DNA from: Prescottella equi
Lineage (GTDB): Bacteria > Actinomycetota > Actinomycetes > Mycobacteriales > Mycobacteriaceae
Direction of reading: 5' to 3'
Assembly (NCBI RefSeq): GCF_002094305.1
Contig: NZ_LWTX01000013.1
Span: 45,228-109,227, forward strand
Length of the DNA: 64,000 nt
Under the pieces are notes generated by a model that ran no database searches, had not been told where the DNA came from, and saw only the letters and a program-made list of their open reading frames with translations. Made by a program: the position numbers and the translations under genes. This document shows, piece after piece, positions 45,100-54,647 of the stretch; position 1 is the stretch's first letter; each line of letters begins with the position of its first letter.

Positions 45100-45999
45100 T
45101 CAGGCGTGCAGGTGCTCGCCGGCCGGGACGACCACGCGTCCCGCCGACCGCCGCCGCGACGCGCCGATTGCCCGGCACACCAGGTAGATAACGAACGAGA
45201 TCGTGGTGACGAACGTCGAGACCGGAACACCCGGCGCAAGCGAGAGCAGGATGCCGCCGACGGCGGCCAGCTCGGCGAACAGCACGGCCAGCACCGTCGC
45301 CTTGAGCGGGTTCGCGGTGACGTGCCCGGCGGCGGCGGCCGGGGTGATCAGCAGCGCCATGACGAGCAGCGCGCCGACGATCTGCACACCCAGCGCCGCG
45401 GTGATGCCGACGAGCACCGCGAACACGATCGACAGGGCGCGCACCGGAACCCCGCGGGCGGCGGCGACCTCGGGGTCGGTGCTGGCGAACAGCAGCGGCC
45501 GGTAGATCACCGCCAGCGTGCCGAGCACGACGACCGCGCAACCGAACAGCAGTGCCAGACCCGAGTTGCCGGGGGCAACGATCTGTCCCACCAGCAGGGA
45601 GAAACTGGTGCCGGTGCGGCCGTCGTACGCCCACAGGAACAGCACCGACAGACCCAGACCGAACGCCATGATCACGCCGATCACCGAATCGCGTTCGCGT
45701 GCCTTGGTTCCCAGCAGGCCGAAGAGGACGGCCGCGACGACGGACCCGACGACGGCACCGATGCCGACACCGACGCCGATGAGCAGCGCGGCCGACGCGC
45801 CGGTCAGCGACAGCTCCGACGTCCCGTGCACCGCGAACGACATCTGCCGACTCACGATCAGCGGGCCGATCACGCCGGCCAGCAGGCCGAGAATCGCGCC
45901 CGCGATCAGCGCCTGCTGGACGAAGTCGTAGCGCAGCAGGTCCGCGGTCGCGGAGAAGTCGAGCAGGTGCGACATCGCGTCGGTGAACTTGTTGCTCAT
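45100..45999 (-). CDS. znuB: Zinc ABC transporter permease
   Basis: The 299-residue ABC-3-family permease has eight to nine helices, including ALIAGAILGLLAGVIGPLIVSRQMSFAVHGTSELSLTGA and ALLVMALLITPAAAAGHVTANP. The C-terminal tail ends in EHLHA. It overlaps znuC by 4 bp (ATGA). Mn or Zn specificity comes from the partner binding protein, which is His-rich and fits Zn. Confidence 0.92.
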   Translation of the reverse strand: MSNKFTDAMSHLLDFSATADLLRYDFVQQALIAGAILGLLAGVIGPLIVSRQMSFAVHGTSELSLTGASAALLIGVGVGIGAVVGSVVAAVLFGLLGTKARERDSVIGVIMAFGLGLSVLFLWAYDGRTGTSFSLLVGQIVAPGNSGLALLFGCAVVVLGTLAVIYRPLLFASTDPEVAAARGVPVRALSIVFAVLVGITAALGVQIVGALLVMALLITPAAAAGHVTANPLKATVLAVLFAELAAVGGILLSLAPGVPVSTFVTTISFVIYLVCRAIGASRRRSAGRVVVPAGEHLHA

Positions 46000-46841
46000 G
46001 CGTGGTCCTCGGTGTGGTGGACGCCCTCGCCGGGGCGCGGGCCGCCGCCGCTGCCGAGCGCGTCGATGGCGTCGCCGGTGCCCACGACGACGAGACGGCC
46101 GCGCACGTGCAGCACCTCGACGTCGGTGCGGTACAGCTCGGACAGCACCGCGGAGGTCATGACCTCTTCGGGTGTCCCGATCCGGAACTTGCCGTCGACC
46201 AGGTAGAGGACGCGGTCGACGAGCGGCAAAATCGGGTTGATCTCGTGCGTGACGAACAGAACCGCGGTGTCGTGGTCACGGCGTCGACGGTCGATCAGTT
46301 CGGACACCCGGTGCTGGTTGGCCAGGTCGAGACTGAGCAGCGGCTCGTCGCACAGCAACACCTTGGGGTCACCGACGAGGGCCTGCGCGATGCGCAGCCG
46401 CTGCTGTTCGCCGCCCGACATCGAGCCGATGGGGGCGTCGGCGTACGCCTGCGCACCCACCTGCGCGATGGCGGAGTCGACGATCGCGCGCCGTCCGGCG
46501 CGGCCGAACAGGCCGGTGCCCCAGCGGTGTCCATCGACGCCGAGACCGACCAGGTCGCGTCCGCGCAGCGGCAGACCCTCGTCGAGGGACTTCTGCTGCG
46601 GCACGTATCCGACGTGGGCGTTGCCCGCCCGCGCCGGGGTACCGGCGATGCGGACGGTGCCGCACGTCGGGGCCAACTGTCCGAGCAGGACCTTGAGCAG
46701 CGACGTCTTTCCGGAGCCGTTGGGACCGAGCACGGCGATGAACTCGCCCTGCTCCACGGTGAGGTTCAGGTCGGACCACAGCGTGCGCTCACCGAACGAC
46801 AGGCAGGCGTCGCGTAGTTCGACGGCGGGGGTACTGCTCAC
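45996..46841 (-). CDS. znuC: Zinc ABC transporter ATP-binding protein
   Basis: The 281-residue ATPase has Walker A in VLGPNGSGKTSLLKV, the Q loop in VGYVPQQKSLDE, the signature IGSMSGGEQQRLRIAQAL, Walker B in VLLCDEPLLSLD and the switch His in VLFVTHEINP. The GTG at 46841 (VSSTPAVELRD) overlaps the znuA stop by 4 bp. The tail is Gly/His-rich (GGGPRPGEGVHHTEDHA). Confidence 0.93.
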   Translation of the reverse strand: MSSTPAVELRDACLSFGERTLWSDLNLTVEQGEFIAVLGPNGSGKTSLLKVLLGQLAPTCGTVRIAGTPARAGNAHVGYVPQQKSLDEGLPLRGRDLVGLGVDGHRWGTGLFGRAGRRAIVDSAIAQVGAQAYADAPIGSMSGGEQQRLRIAQALVGDPKVLLCDEPLLSLDLANQHRVSELIDRRRRDHDTAVLFVTHEINPILPLVDRVLYLVDGKFRIGTPEEVMTSAVLSELYRTDVEVLHVRGRLVVVGTGDAIDALGSGGGPRPGEGVHHTEDHA

Positions 46842-47791
46842 GACGCACCGTTCAGGGCGTCGGCGAGCGACTGCGCCGTAGCGGTCTGCCACTGCACGAA
46901 GTCCATGCCTTCGGGGAGCGTCTCGGTCACCTCGACGACCGGGATGCCCGCGTTCTCGGCGTTCTCGCGGATGTTCTCGGTCACCTTGTCCACGGTCTGC
47001 GAGTTGTAGACCAGGACACGTACCTTCTTGTCCGCCAGCAACTGTCGCGTCTCGGCGATCGACGCCGGCGACGGGTCGGTGCCGTTCTCGACGGCGCTGG
47101 TGAACGCCGCGGGGGTGACGTCCTTCAGCGACGCGGCCTGCAGCAGGTAGTGCGCGATCGGCTCGGTCTGCGCGATCGGCGCGTCGCGGTGGGCGGCGGC
47201 GATGCCGGCCGTCGTCTCGGACACCTGGCGCAGCCGGTCGCGGAACGCCGCGGCGTTGCGGTTGTAGACGTCGGCGCCCTCGGGGTCGAGCTTGCCGAGT
47301 TCCACGGCGATCGCGTCGGCGGTGGCGTCGACGGTGGGCATGTCGTACCAGACGTGTTCGTTGACCGACCCGTGCGAGTGGCCCGCATGCTCCTCGGCGG
47401 ACTCGGTGGCGTGGGTGCCGGTGCGCTCCTCGTACAGATCGAAAGCGTCGACGGCCGGTTTGTCACCGGCGGACTTCAGGACGTCCTCGACGAACTGGTC
47501 GTAACCGCCGCCGTTGAGGACCACCAGGGACGCATCGGTGATCTTCGCGGCGTCGGCCGGGCTGGCCTCGTAGGAGTGCGGGTCGGCCGACGGTTCGGTG
47601 ACGATCGAGGTGACCTCGAGTCGGTCGCCGGCGACGGCCTGCGCGACGCTGCCCCAGACGTTGGTGGACGCGACGACGCGGATTTCGCCGTCGGAGTCGG
47701 GGGAGGTGCCGCACGCGGTGAGTGTCAGGGCTGCGAGGGCGGCGCCCAACGCCGCCGCTGTGGTTCGAGTGGAACGGAACCTTCGGGGCAT
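46838..47791 (-). CDS. znuA: Zinc ABC transporter substrate-binding lipoprotein
   Basis: The 317-residue protein has a lipoprotein signal with lipobox LTLTAC. Metal ligands are in ADPHSYEAS, the His-rich loop ESAEEHAGHSHGSVNEHVWYD (first His groups about residues 125-140) and the late Asp/His residues. The His-rich loop favours Zn over Mn. The ATG at 47791 (MPRRFRSTRTT) is chosen because it starts the signal peptide. A Zur-like site lies upstream. Confidence 0.93.
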   Translation of the reverse strand: MPRRFRSTRTTAAALGAALAALTLTACGTSPDSDGEIRVVASTNVWGSVAQAVAGDRLEVTSIVTEPSADPHSYEASPADAAKITDASLVVLNGGGYDQFVEDVLKSAGDKPAVDAFDLYEERTGTHATESAEEHAGHSHGSVNEHVWYDMPTVDATADAIAVELGKLDPEGADVYNRNAAAFRDRLRQVSETTAGIAAAHRDAPIAQTEPIAHYLLQAASLKDVTPAAFTSAVENGTDPSPASIAETRQLLADKKVRVLVYNSQTVDKVTENIRENAENAGIPVVEVTETLPEGMDFVQWQTATAQSLADALNGAS

Positions 47792-47852
47792 GCGCACTTC
47801 TTCTCTCCTGATCACGACTCGGAAGATCGTCGGCCCGGGACCGGGCCCAAAC

Positions 47853-47890
47853 GTTATTGGTAATCGTTTCCGTTTCACTTTAGCGGAAAC
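47853..47890 (-). promoter_or_regulatory. Zur-like site and inverted repeat upstream of znuA
   Basis: On the minus strand GGAAACGATTACC (47859-47871) resembles the AT-centred Zur operator core with G/C flanks. An overlapping inverted repeat, GTTTCCG-N11-CGGAAAC (47866-47890), lies on the side of the divergent LacI gene. Zinc control of znuACB is expected; the exact site is uncertain. Confidence 0.45.
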
Positions 47891-47948
47891 CGTGCAGGTC
47901 GTATCGGTCCGGGGCGGGTTCCAGTTCGCCCTGACGCGTCCGAACCGC

Positions 47949-47954
47949 TACCGT
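47949..47954 (+). promoter_or_regulatory. Leaderless-type -10 (TACCGT) of the LacI regulator
   Basis: TACCGT ends 6 bp before the ATG at 47961. There is no Shine-Dalgarno sequence. Confidence 0.5.
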
Positions 47955-47960
47955 CCCGTT

Positions 47961-49052
47961 ATGCCAAGGTCTCGACAGCCACGTCGCCAAGCCACTCTGG
48001 CGTCGCTCGCCGCCGAGCTGAAGGTCTCGCGGACGACCGTCTCCAACGCGTACAACCGTCCCGACCAGCTGTCGGCCGAACTCCGCGAACGTGTGCTGCA
48101 GGCGGCGAAGCGCCGAGGCTATCCCGGGCCCGACCCGGTCGCCCGCTCGTTGCGCACCCGCCGCGCCGGTGCCGTGGGCCTGTTGCTGACCGAGGCGCTC
48201 AGTTACTCCTTCCGTGATCCCGCCGCGATGAGTTTCCTCGCGGGCCTCGCCGAATCCTGCGAAGCCGCCGGCCAGGGCCTGTTGCTCGTTCCGGCCGGGC
48301 CCGGGCGCGACGACGTCGACGCCGCCGCGGTGGTGCAGCAGGCCGGTGTCGACGGTTTCGTCGTGTACTCCGTGGCCGACGACGACCCCTACCTGGCCGC
48401 GGTGCGGGAGCGGCACCTGCCGACCGTCATCTGCGACCAGCCCCGGGAAATGTCGGGCGCGTCGCTCGTCGGGATCGACGACCGGGGCGCCATGCGGAAG
48501 GTCGCCGACTACCTCATCACGCTCGGACACGTGGAGATCGGCGTGCTGTGCATGCGGCTCGGTCGGGATCGCGCGGACGGCGTCGTGCAGGGGGAACGTC
48601 TGCACGCCCCCAACTTCCACGTCCAGCGCGAGCGGATCGCCGGCGTCCGGGACGCGATGTCCGACGCCGGTCTGGACCCGTCGTCGCTCACGGTCGTCGA
48701 ACGCTTCGAGCACACCGCGCAGTCCGGGCACTCCGCGGCCGCGCAGGCCTTCGCGGTCAACCCGAAGATCACGGCACTCGTGTGCACCACCGACGTGCTC
48801 GCGCTCGGTGCGCTGGACTGGGCACGCTGCGAGGGCCTCGACGTTCCGGGCCGAGTGTCGATCACCGGCTTCGACGGGATCGAGGAGGCACTACGCGAAG
48901 GCCTGACCACGGTGCGTCAACCGCAGGAGGACAAGGGCCGCCGCGCCGGCGCGCTGCTGATGTCCGGGTCGGACTCGGGCGTCACGACCGTCGAGATGCT
49001 CGAGACCGAACTGGTGCGCGGGCACACCGCGGCCTCCCCGCCCGAGCCCTAG
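47961..49052 (+). CDS. LacI/GalR-family transcription regulator
   Basis: The 363-residue protein has an N-terminal helix-turn-helix (ATLASLAAELKVSRTTVSNAYNRPDQLS) and a periplasmic-binding-like sensor domain (GAVGLLLTEALSYSF, then GVDGFVVYSV, CDQPREM, ITGFDGIEEA). The position next to kstR matches Rv3575c. The gene is convergent with the trehalose phosphatase/GH15 gene and their stop codons overlap by 4 bp. The ligand is unknown; trehalose or another sugar is a guess from the neighbour. Confidence 0.88.
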   Translation: MPRSRQPRRQATLASLAAELKVSRTTVSNAYNRPDQLSAELRERVLQAAKRRGYPGPDPVARSLRTRRAGAVGLLLTEALSYSFRDPAAMSFLAGLAESCEAAGQGLLLVPAGPGRDDVDAAAVVQQAGVDGFVVYSVADDDPYLAAVRERHLPTVICDQPREMSGASLVGIDDRGAMRKVADYLITLGHVEIGVLCMRLGRDRADGVVQGERLHAPNFHVQRERIAGVRDAMSDAGLDPSSLTVVERFEHTAQSGHSAAAQAFAVNPKITALVCTTDVLALGALDWARCEGLDVPGRVSITGFDGIEEALREGLTTVRQPQEDKGRRAGALLMSGSDSGVTTVEMLETELVRGHTAASPPEP

Positions 49053-51613
49053 CGGACCTTCGCGTCCGCACTCAGCAACTGTGCGCACCGCAGCAGGCCC
49101 AGGTGGCTGTACGCCTGCGGATGGTTGCCCAACGAGCGCTCGGCCACCGGGTCGTACTCCTCGGCCAGCAGGCCGGTCGGGCCCGCCGCGTTCACCAATT
49201 GCTTGAACAACGCCTCCGCGTCGGAGCGCTGCCCGATCAGCAGGTACGCCTCCACCAGCCAGGCGGCGCACAGATGGAAGCCGCCCTCGATGCCCGGCAG
49301 TCCGTCGTCGTGGTGGTACCGGTACACGGTCGACCCGCTGCGCAACTCCCGCTCCGTCGCCAGCACCGTCGCCGCGAACCGCTCGTCCTGCGGGTCGATC
49401 AGCCCGGACAGGCCGATGTGCAGGGTCGCGGCGTCCAGGTCGCTGCCGTCGTAGGCGGCGGTGTACGACTCGACGTCGGCGTTCCACCCCTTCTCGATGA
49501 CTTCCTCGGCGATCTCGTCGCGCAGCGCCGGCCACGTCTCGCCCGCCCGGCGGCCGAACTTCTCGGCGAGGGTGAGCGCGCGATCGACGGTGAGCCAACC
49601 CATCACCTTCGAGTACACGTGGTGCCGGGGATTGTCACGGATCTCCCAGATGCCGTGGTCCGGTTCGCTCCAGCGACGCTCCACGGCCTCGACCATGGCG
49701 GAGACCAGTTCCCAGTCGCGGTCGGTGACCGCATCCGATCCGGCCATGCCCTTCTTCTGCCGGGCCAGGGCTAGATCGGAGATCAGGTCGACGATCGGAC
49801 CGAACACATCCAGCTGGACCTGCTGGTTCGCGGCGTTGCCGACGCGCACCGGACGGGAACCCGCGTATCCGGGGAGTGAGTCGATGACCGCCTCGGGCGG
49901 TAGGCCGGTTCCGTACAGCGTGTAGAGGGGGTGCAACCGCTCCGGGCCGTGGAGCGTCTCGAGCACCCCGTGCACCCATTCGAGGTAGTTCTCGGCCTCC
50001 TCCAGCGATCCGAGGCTGACGAGGGCCGACGCGGTGAGTGCTGCGTCGCGCAGCCAGCAGTAGCGATAGTCCCAGTTACGAACGCCCCCGATCTCCTCGG
50101 GCAGCGATGTCGTGGCAGCTGCGAGGATCGATCCGCTCGGTGCGTGCACCAGTCCGCGTAGCGTCAGGGCCGACCGCTTCATCAGGTCCGGTTTGAGGGG
50201 CGGCAGATCGAGCGTGTGCGCCCAGTCTCGCCAGTATGACTCGGCGATCTCCCGGCGCTCGGGCTCCGACAGTAGGGATGGGCTCAGATCCTCTGTACCG
50301 CAACGCAGTTCGAGAACAATCGGGCCCTGCGACGGGTCCACGACCGCGTGTGCGGTCTGCTGGGTGCCGTCGCTGGTGATGTCCCAGTGCACGCCGGGGG
50401 AACGCAGCACCATCGGCTCGCTCGTGCCCGAGACCCGCAGCCCGTCGGTGTCGGGTTCGAGTTGTACCTGAACCTGACCGAACTCCGGGCGGGGTGCGAA
50501 GCTGACGACCGCTTTCGCGCGCCCGGTGATGACGCGGGTCAGGTCGGTGCGGCTCGGCTGGACGTCGTGCGGCAGGTAATCGGTGACCGTGAGGCTGGCC
50601 CAGCGGGTCTGTACCGTCATGGTGCCGTCGAGGTACTGCTGGCTCAGCGGCAGCGCCTCTCGCTGTGGGCCGACGCTGAAGTGGCCGGCCTCGGTGCCTC
50701 CGAGTAGGTGTGCGAACACCGCCGCCGAATCCGGTTCGGGATGGCACAGCCAGGTCATGTTCGCGTCGGGCGTGATGAGAGCGACCGAGCGAGGGCTGGC
50801 GAGCATCGTCAGGCGTTCGATCGGTGGAGCGTCGGCTCCCGAGAGCCACGTGCGCCGTTCCTCGAGCAGGAACGCCAGCGCGGCCGCGACGTCTTCGGTG
50901 GATTCGACGCGGTACTGGGCGCGGGTCTCGCCCTCGCCCACCTTGATGCCCAGATCGGGACCCTGGAGGCGCCCGAACGCCTTCTCGTCGGTGACGTCGT
51001 CGCCGAAGAAGACCGCAGCTGTCGCGGCCTCCTGGTGGCGCAGGATGTCGAGCGCGTTGCCCTTGTCGGTCGCGACGACCGCGAGCTCGATGACGGCTTT
51101 GCCCTCGGTCACCTGCACGCCGGTCCACAGGGCCGCCTCGGCGTGCACAGCGGCGAGTGCCTTCGCACCCACCTCGGGACTGGCGTTGCGCACGTGCAGC
51201 GCGGCGCTGGCCGGCTTGGTCTCCACGGTGACGCCGGGATGCAGGTCCGCGATCCGCGACAGCTCCGCCGTGACCTCGCCCAGTAGCTTGCGGGCATTCG
51301 CGTCGATCGCGTGCACGAAGCCCACGTCGAACTCCGAGCCGTGGCTGCCGACGAGCTGCACCTCGGCGGGCAGGCGGGACAGCGTCGCCAGGTCCTTGAG
51401 TGCGCGTCCGGAGATGACGGCGGCCGTCGTGGCGGCCAGGCCGGCCAGCGCGCGCAGGGCCCGCACCGACTCCGCGTGGGGATAGGCCTTCTCGGGGTCG
51501 CTGACGATCGGCGCCATCGTGCCGTCGTAGTCGGACGCGACGAGCAGGCGAGGGGTCCGGGCCACGGTGGACAGGGCCCGGCGAAGTTCGATCGGCAGAT
51601 CCAGAGCGCTCAC
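49049..51613 (-). CDS. Trehalose-6-phosphate phosphatase fused to GH15 glucoamylase/trehalase
   Basis: The 854-residue protein has an N-terminal HAD/OtsB domain (about residues 1-260) with DYDGTMAPIV as the phosphatase motif, then KGNALDIL and FFGDDVTDEKAF. A linker leads to a GH15-like (alpha/alpha)6 domain with GVRNWDYRYCWLRDA, GPIVDLISD, KVMGWLTVDRAL and EEYDPVAERSLGNHPQAYSH. It could therefore dephosphorylate trehalose-6-phosphate and hydrolyse the product or another alpha-glucoside. The GTG at 51613 lies 7 bp behind TAGGTT (51621-51626, minus strand), a leaderless-type start. The frame is open to 51706 but that part is Arg/Pro-rich. Confidence 0.85.
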   Translation of the reverse strand: MSALDLPIELRRALSTVARTPRLLVASDYDGTMAPIVSDPEKAYPHAESVRALRALAGLAATTAAVISGRALKDLATLSRLPAEVQLVGSHGSEFDVGFVHAIDANARKLLGEVTAELSRIADLHPGVTVETKPASAALHVRNASPEVGAKALAAVHAEAALWTGVQVTEGKAVIELAVVATDKGNALDILRHQEAATAAVFFGDDVTDEKAFGRLQGPDLGIKVGEGETRAQYRVESTEDVAAALAFLLEERRTWLSGADAPPIERLTMLASPRSVALITPDANMTWLCHPEPDSAAVFAHLLGGTEAGHFSVGPQREALPLSQQYLDGTMTVQTRWASLTVTDYLPHDVQPSRTDLTRVITGRAKAVVSFAPRPEFGQVQVQLEPDTDGLRVSGTSEPMVLRSPGVHWDITSDGTQQTAHAVVDPSQGPIVLELRCGTEDLSPSLLSEPERREIAESYWRDWAHTLDLPPLKPDLMKRSALTLRGLVHAPSGSILAAATTSLPEEIGGVRNWDYRYCWLRDAALTASALVSLGSLEEAENYLEWVHGVLETLHGPERLHPLYTLYGTGLPPEAVIDSLPGYAGSRPVRVGNAANQQVQLDVFGPIVDLISDLALARQKKGMAGSDAVTDRDWELVSAMVEAVERRWSEPDHGIWEIRDNPRHHVYSKVMGWLTVDRALTLAEKFGRRAGETWPALRDEIAEEVIEKGWNADVESYTAAYDGSDLDAATLHIGLSGLIDPQDERFAATVLATERELRSGSTVYRYHHDDGLPGIEGGFHLCAAWLVEAYLLIGQRSDAEALFKQLVNAAGPTGLLAEEYDPVAERSLGNHPQAYSHLGLLRCAQLLSADAKVR

Positions 51614-51680
51614 AGCTTCAAACCTAAGCGATTGCGGACGGGCTGGCGCGCTGCGTTCGGGTTGCGGCCGTCGGATCCGG

Positions 51681-52319
51681 TCAGAACGGGGTCTTCGACC
51701 CGTCACCGAGGAGCAGCTCGACGGTCAGTTCGAGGCGCTTGGCGACATCGGTTGCCGACGAGCGACGAGTGAGCCACGCCACGAGATTCGACAGCCATAC
51801 ATCGCTGATGACACGGGCGACGGCAAGCTGTTCCTCGGTGGGCTCACCGTCGGTGATGGCCCGCGCGAACAACGTGTCCATGAGCTTGCCGACCTGATCG
51901 ACCTCCGCCGCCGCGGACGCGTCCGCGAACATGAAGGCGCGCGTCATGGCCTCGGTGAGGAGGGGATCGCGCTGCATCGCCTTGGTGATCTGGCCCAGGA
52001 TGAGCTGCATCCGCTCGAGCGGGCTGTGGCCCGGGGGGATCTTGCCCTTGGACTCGATGCGCTCGAACTCGCGCGCCAGGGCCGACACCAGCAGGTGCAC
52101 CTTGGAGGGGAAGTAGCGGTAGAGGGTGCCGACGGCGACGTCGGCGCGCTCGGCCACCGCACGCATCTGCACGGCCTCGTAGCCGCCTTTGGATGCGAGG
52201 GTGAGGGTCGCGTCGAGGATCCGCTTGCGACGCTCACGCTGAGCGTTGGAGCTGAGATCGTCTTCGCTGAGGGTCGAGACCGTACCCCCGGTGGAGCGGG
52301 ATCGAGATGAGGTGGTCAT
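51681..52319 (-). CDS. kstR: TetR-family repressor KstR of cholesterol catabolism
   Basis: KstR represses the cholesterol regulon and is released by the CoA thioester of a cholesterol metabolite. The 212-residue protein has the TetR helix-turn-helix (LASKGGYEAVQMRAVAERADVAVGTLYRYFPSK) and a helical ligand domain. The identification rests on its match to Rv3574 as I recall it, the divergent fadE34, and the KstR palindrome TTAGAACACGTTCTAA in the shared promoter. It is probably self-repressed. Confidence 0.93.
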   Translation of the reverse strand: MTTSSRSRSTGGTVSTLSEDDLSSNAQRERRKRILDATLTLASKGGYEAVQMRAVAERADVAVGTLYRYFPSKVHLLVSALAREFERIESKGKIPPGHSPLERMQLILGQITKAMQRDPLLTEAMTRAFMFADASAAAEVDQVGKLMDTLFARAITDGEPTEEQLAVARVISDVWLSNLVAWLTRRSSATDVAKRLELTVELLLGDGSKTPF

Positions 52320-52361
52320 CGACAGTTTCCTTCACGCCTTGACTCTTGACGGCCGAGCATA

Positions 52362-52377
52362 TTAGAACACGTTCTAA
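52362..52377. promoter_or_regulatory. KstR operator between kstR and fadE34
   Basis: TTAGAACACGTTCTAA is a perfect palindrome that contains the KstR consensus TNNAACNNGTTNNA. It lies between the divergent kstR and fadE34 starts. Confidence 0.92.
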
Positions 52378-52412
52378 ATGAATATGTCATCCACGAAAGG
52401 TGGGTAGCCGTT

Positions 52413-54593
52413 GTGACAATCGCCACGAGTGACGAACAGAAGGCCGTCCAGGAGTCGATTCAGGCGTGGGCGCGCTCGGCGGCCCCGATAGCCATTTTAC
52501 GCGAGGGACCTGCGGACTTCTGGCGCCAGACCTGGCCGTCGGTGGCGCAGCTGGGGCTCTTCGCCGTGGGTGTTCCCGAGTCGGTCGGCGGGGTCGGCGG
52601 ACAGGTCGTCGATCTGGCCGCGATGTTGGAGCAGTCGGCCGTCGAACTCGTCGGCGGTCCCGTTCTACCCACCGCGCTCGCGGGCCTCGTGCTCGGGCGC
52701 TGCGACGGTGCCGCGGCGAAGGCGTGGGCAGGGCAGATCGCCGAGGGTGAACTGCCGGTATCGGTGGTGCTCGACGCCCCGGCGCTCGAGGCGACGCCCG
52801 ACGCGGACGGCGGTCTCGTGCTCGCCGGCGACGCGGGCAACGCCCTCGGCGGTGAGCCGGGCGTCGCCGTGCTCGTCCCCGCACGCTCCGGTGCCGACGT
52901 CGTATGGTGCCTCGTGGACGGTGCGGCGACAGGCCTGACGGTCGAGTCGCTCGACATCCTCGACAAGAGTCGCGCCGTCGCCCGGATCCGGTTCGACGGC
53001 GTCGCGGTGACGCCCGATCGGATCGTCACCGGCGTCGCGCCGGACCTCGTACGCGACCTCGCGGCCACACTGGTCGCTGCGGAGGCGGCCGGGGTGGCGG
53101 GCTGGAGCCTGCGGACCGCGGTCGAATACGCCAAGATCCGCGAGCAGTTCGGCAAGCCGATCGGCTCGTTCCAGGCGATCAAGCACCTGTGTGCCGAGAT
53201 GCTGTGCCGCGTCGAACAGGCGCGTGCCGTCGCGTGGGATGCGGCCGTCGCGGCAGAGGACGCGCTGCCGGACCCCGACACCGGTCGTTCGGGCACCTCC
53301 GAGCTGCCCGTCGCGGCTGCGGTGGCGGCGGCCGTCGCGCTGGACGCGGCCGTCCAGAACGCCAAGGACTGCATCCAGATCCTCGGCGGTATCGGCTTCA
53401 CCTGGGAGCACGACGCGCATTTCTACCTGCGCCGCGCGGTCTCCAACAAGCAGTTCCTGGGCGGCAGCAACGTCTGGCGCGCACGGGTGACCGAGCTGAC
53501 CCGCGCCGGAGCACGCCGCCACCTGACGATCGATCTGTCCGACCTCGAGTCGGAGCGGGCCGCGATCCGCGACGAGGTGGCCGCGCTCGCCGCGGTACCC
53601 GAGTCGGAGCGGCGTGTCGCGGTCGCCGAGTCGGGGTACGCCGCGCCGCACTGGCCGCGTCCGTACGGCCGCGGGGCGAGCGCCGCCGAGCAGATCCTGA
53701 TCGCGGAGGAGATGGCGGCGGCCGGCGTCGAGCGTCCCGATCTCGTCATCGGCTGGTGGGCGGTCCCGACCGTTCTCGAGCACGGCAGTCCGGAGCAGAT
53801 CGAACGGTTCGCGCTCCCGACGCTGCGCGGGGAGATCACGTGGTGCCAGCTGTTCTCCGAGCCCGGCGCGGGCTCGGACCTGGCGTCGCTGCGGACGGTC
53901 GCGGAGAAGGTAGACGGCGGCTGGAAGCTCAACGGCCAGAAGGTGTGGACGTCGCTCGCCCGCGAGGCGGACTGGGGCATCTGCCTGGCCCGCACCGACA
54001 AGGATGCGCCCAAGCACAAGGGCATCACGTACTTCGTGCTCGACATGAAGACCCCGGGCATCAGGATCTCGCCACTGCGCGAGATCACCGGCGACGCGCT
54101 GTTCAACGAGGTGTTCCTCGACGACGTGTTCATCCCGGACGACTGCGTCGTCGGCGAGGTGAACGGCGGCTGGAAGCTGGCCCGCACGACACTTGCGAAC
54201 GAGCGGGTCGCGATGAGCGGCGGGTCGTCGCTCGGCAAGGCCGTCGAGGATCTGCTCGCGCTGGCGGGCGAGCCCGACGCGGTGACTGCAGACCACCTGG
54301 GCGCGTTGATCTCCGAGGCGCTCGTCGGCTCGCTGCTCGAGCTGCGCACGACGCTGCGTCAGCTCGACGGCCAGGACCCCGGTCCGGCGTCGAGCGTGCG
54401 CAAGCTCGTCGGTGTCCGCAACCGTCAGGGGGTCGCGGAGTTCGCCGTCGAGCTCGCGGGAGAGGCCGGCTGGGTCGAGGGCCCGCTCACGCGCGAGTTC
54501 CTCAACACCCGCTGCCTGTCCATCGCGGGTGGCACCACGCAGATCCTGCTCACCGTCGCGGCCGAGCAGTTGCTGGGTCTGCCCCGCGGCTGA
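52413..54593 (+). CDS. fadE34: Acyl-CoA dehydrogenase FadE34 (ChsE3-like), double-length
   Basis: The 726-residue protein consists of two acyl-CoA dehydrogenase units in tandem (about residues 1-360 and 375-726). The second has the FAD-site sequence WCQLFSEPGAGSDLASL and the C-terminal TRCLSIAGGTTQILLTVAAEQLLGLP; the first has QFGKPIGSFQAIKHLCAEM and GGIGFTWEHDAHFYLRR. Family members of this double type act on 22-24-carbon steroid side chains (5-carbon side-chain step). The GTG start lies downstream of the KstR operator. A strong terminator follows. Confidence 0.92.
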   Translation: MTIATSDEQKAVQESIQAWARSAAPIAILREGPADFWRQTWPSVAQLGLFAVGVPESVGGVGGQVVDLAAMLEQSAVELVGGPVLPTALAGLVLGRCDGAAAKAWAGQIAEGELPVSVVLDAPALEATPDADGGLVLAGDAGNALGGEPGVAVLVPARSGADVVWCLVDGAATGLTVESLDILDKSRAVARIRFDGVAVTPDRIVTGVAPDLVRDLAATLVAAEAAGVAGWSLRTAVEYAKIREQFGKPIGSFQAIKHLCAEMLCRVEQARAVAWDAAVAAEDALPDPDTGRSGTSELPVAAAVAAAVALDAAVQNAKDCIQILGGIGFTWEHDAHFYLRRAVSNKQFLGGSNVWRARVTELTRAGARRHLTIDLSDLESERAAIRDEVAALAAVPESERRVAVAESGYAAPHWPRPYGRGASAAEQILIAEEMAAAGVERPDLVIGWWAVPTVLEHGSPEQIERFALPTLRGEITWCQLFSEPGAGSDLASLRTVAEKVDGGWKLNGQKVWTSLAREADWGICLARTDKDAPKHKGITYFVLDMKTPGIRISPLREITGDALFNEVFLDDVFIPDDCVVGEVNGGWKLARTTLANERVAMSGGSSLGKAVEDLLALAGEPDAVTADHLGALISEALVGSLLELRTTLRQLDGQDPGPASSVRKLVGVRNRQGVAEFAVELAGEAGWVEGPLTREFLNTRCLSIAGGTTQILLTVAAEQLLGLPRG

Positions 54594-54612
54594 CGAAGGA
54601 TCGACGCTGCGA

Positions 54613-54647
54613 ACGACACCCGCCCGGCCGCTCCGGGCGGGTGTCGT
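54613..54647 (+). terminator. Terminator after fadE34
   Basis: A 15-bp perfect stem (ACGACACCCGCCCGG and its complement) with a 5-base loop lies 19 bp after the fadE34 stop. Confidence 0.85.

Noticed and set aside
49049..51706. Upstream start for the trehalose phosphatase fusion at 51706
   Set aside because: The extra 31 residues are Arg/Pro-rich and non-conserved, and GTG 51613 sits at the right distance from a TAGGTT -10.
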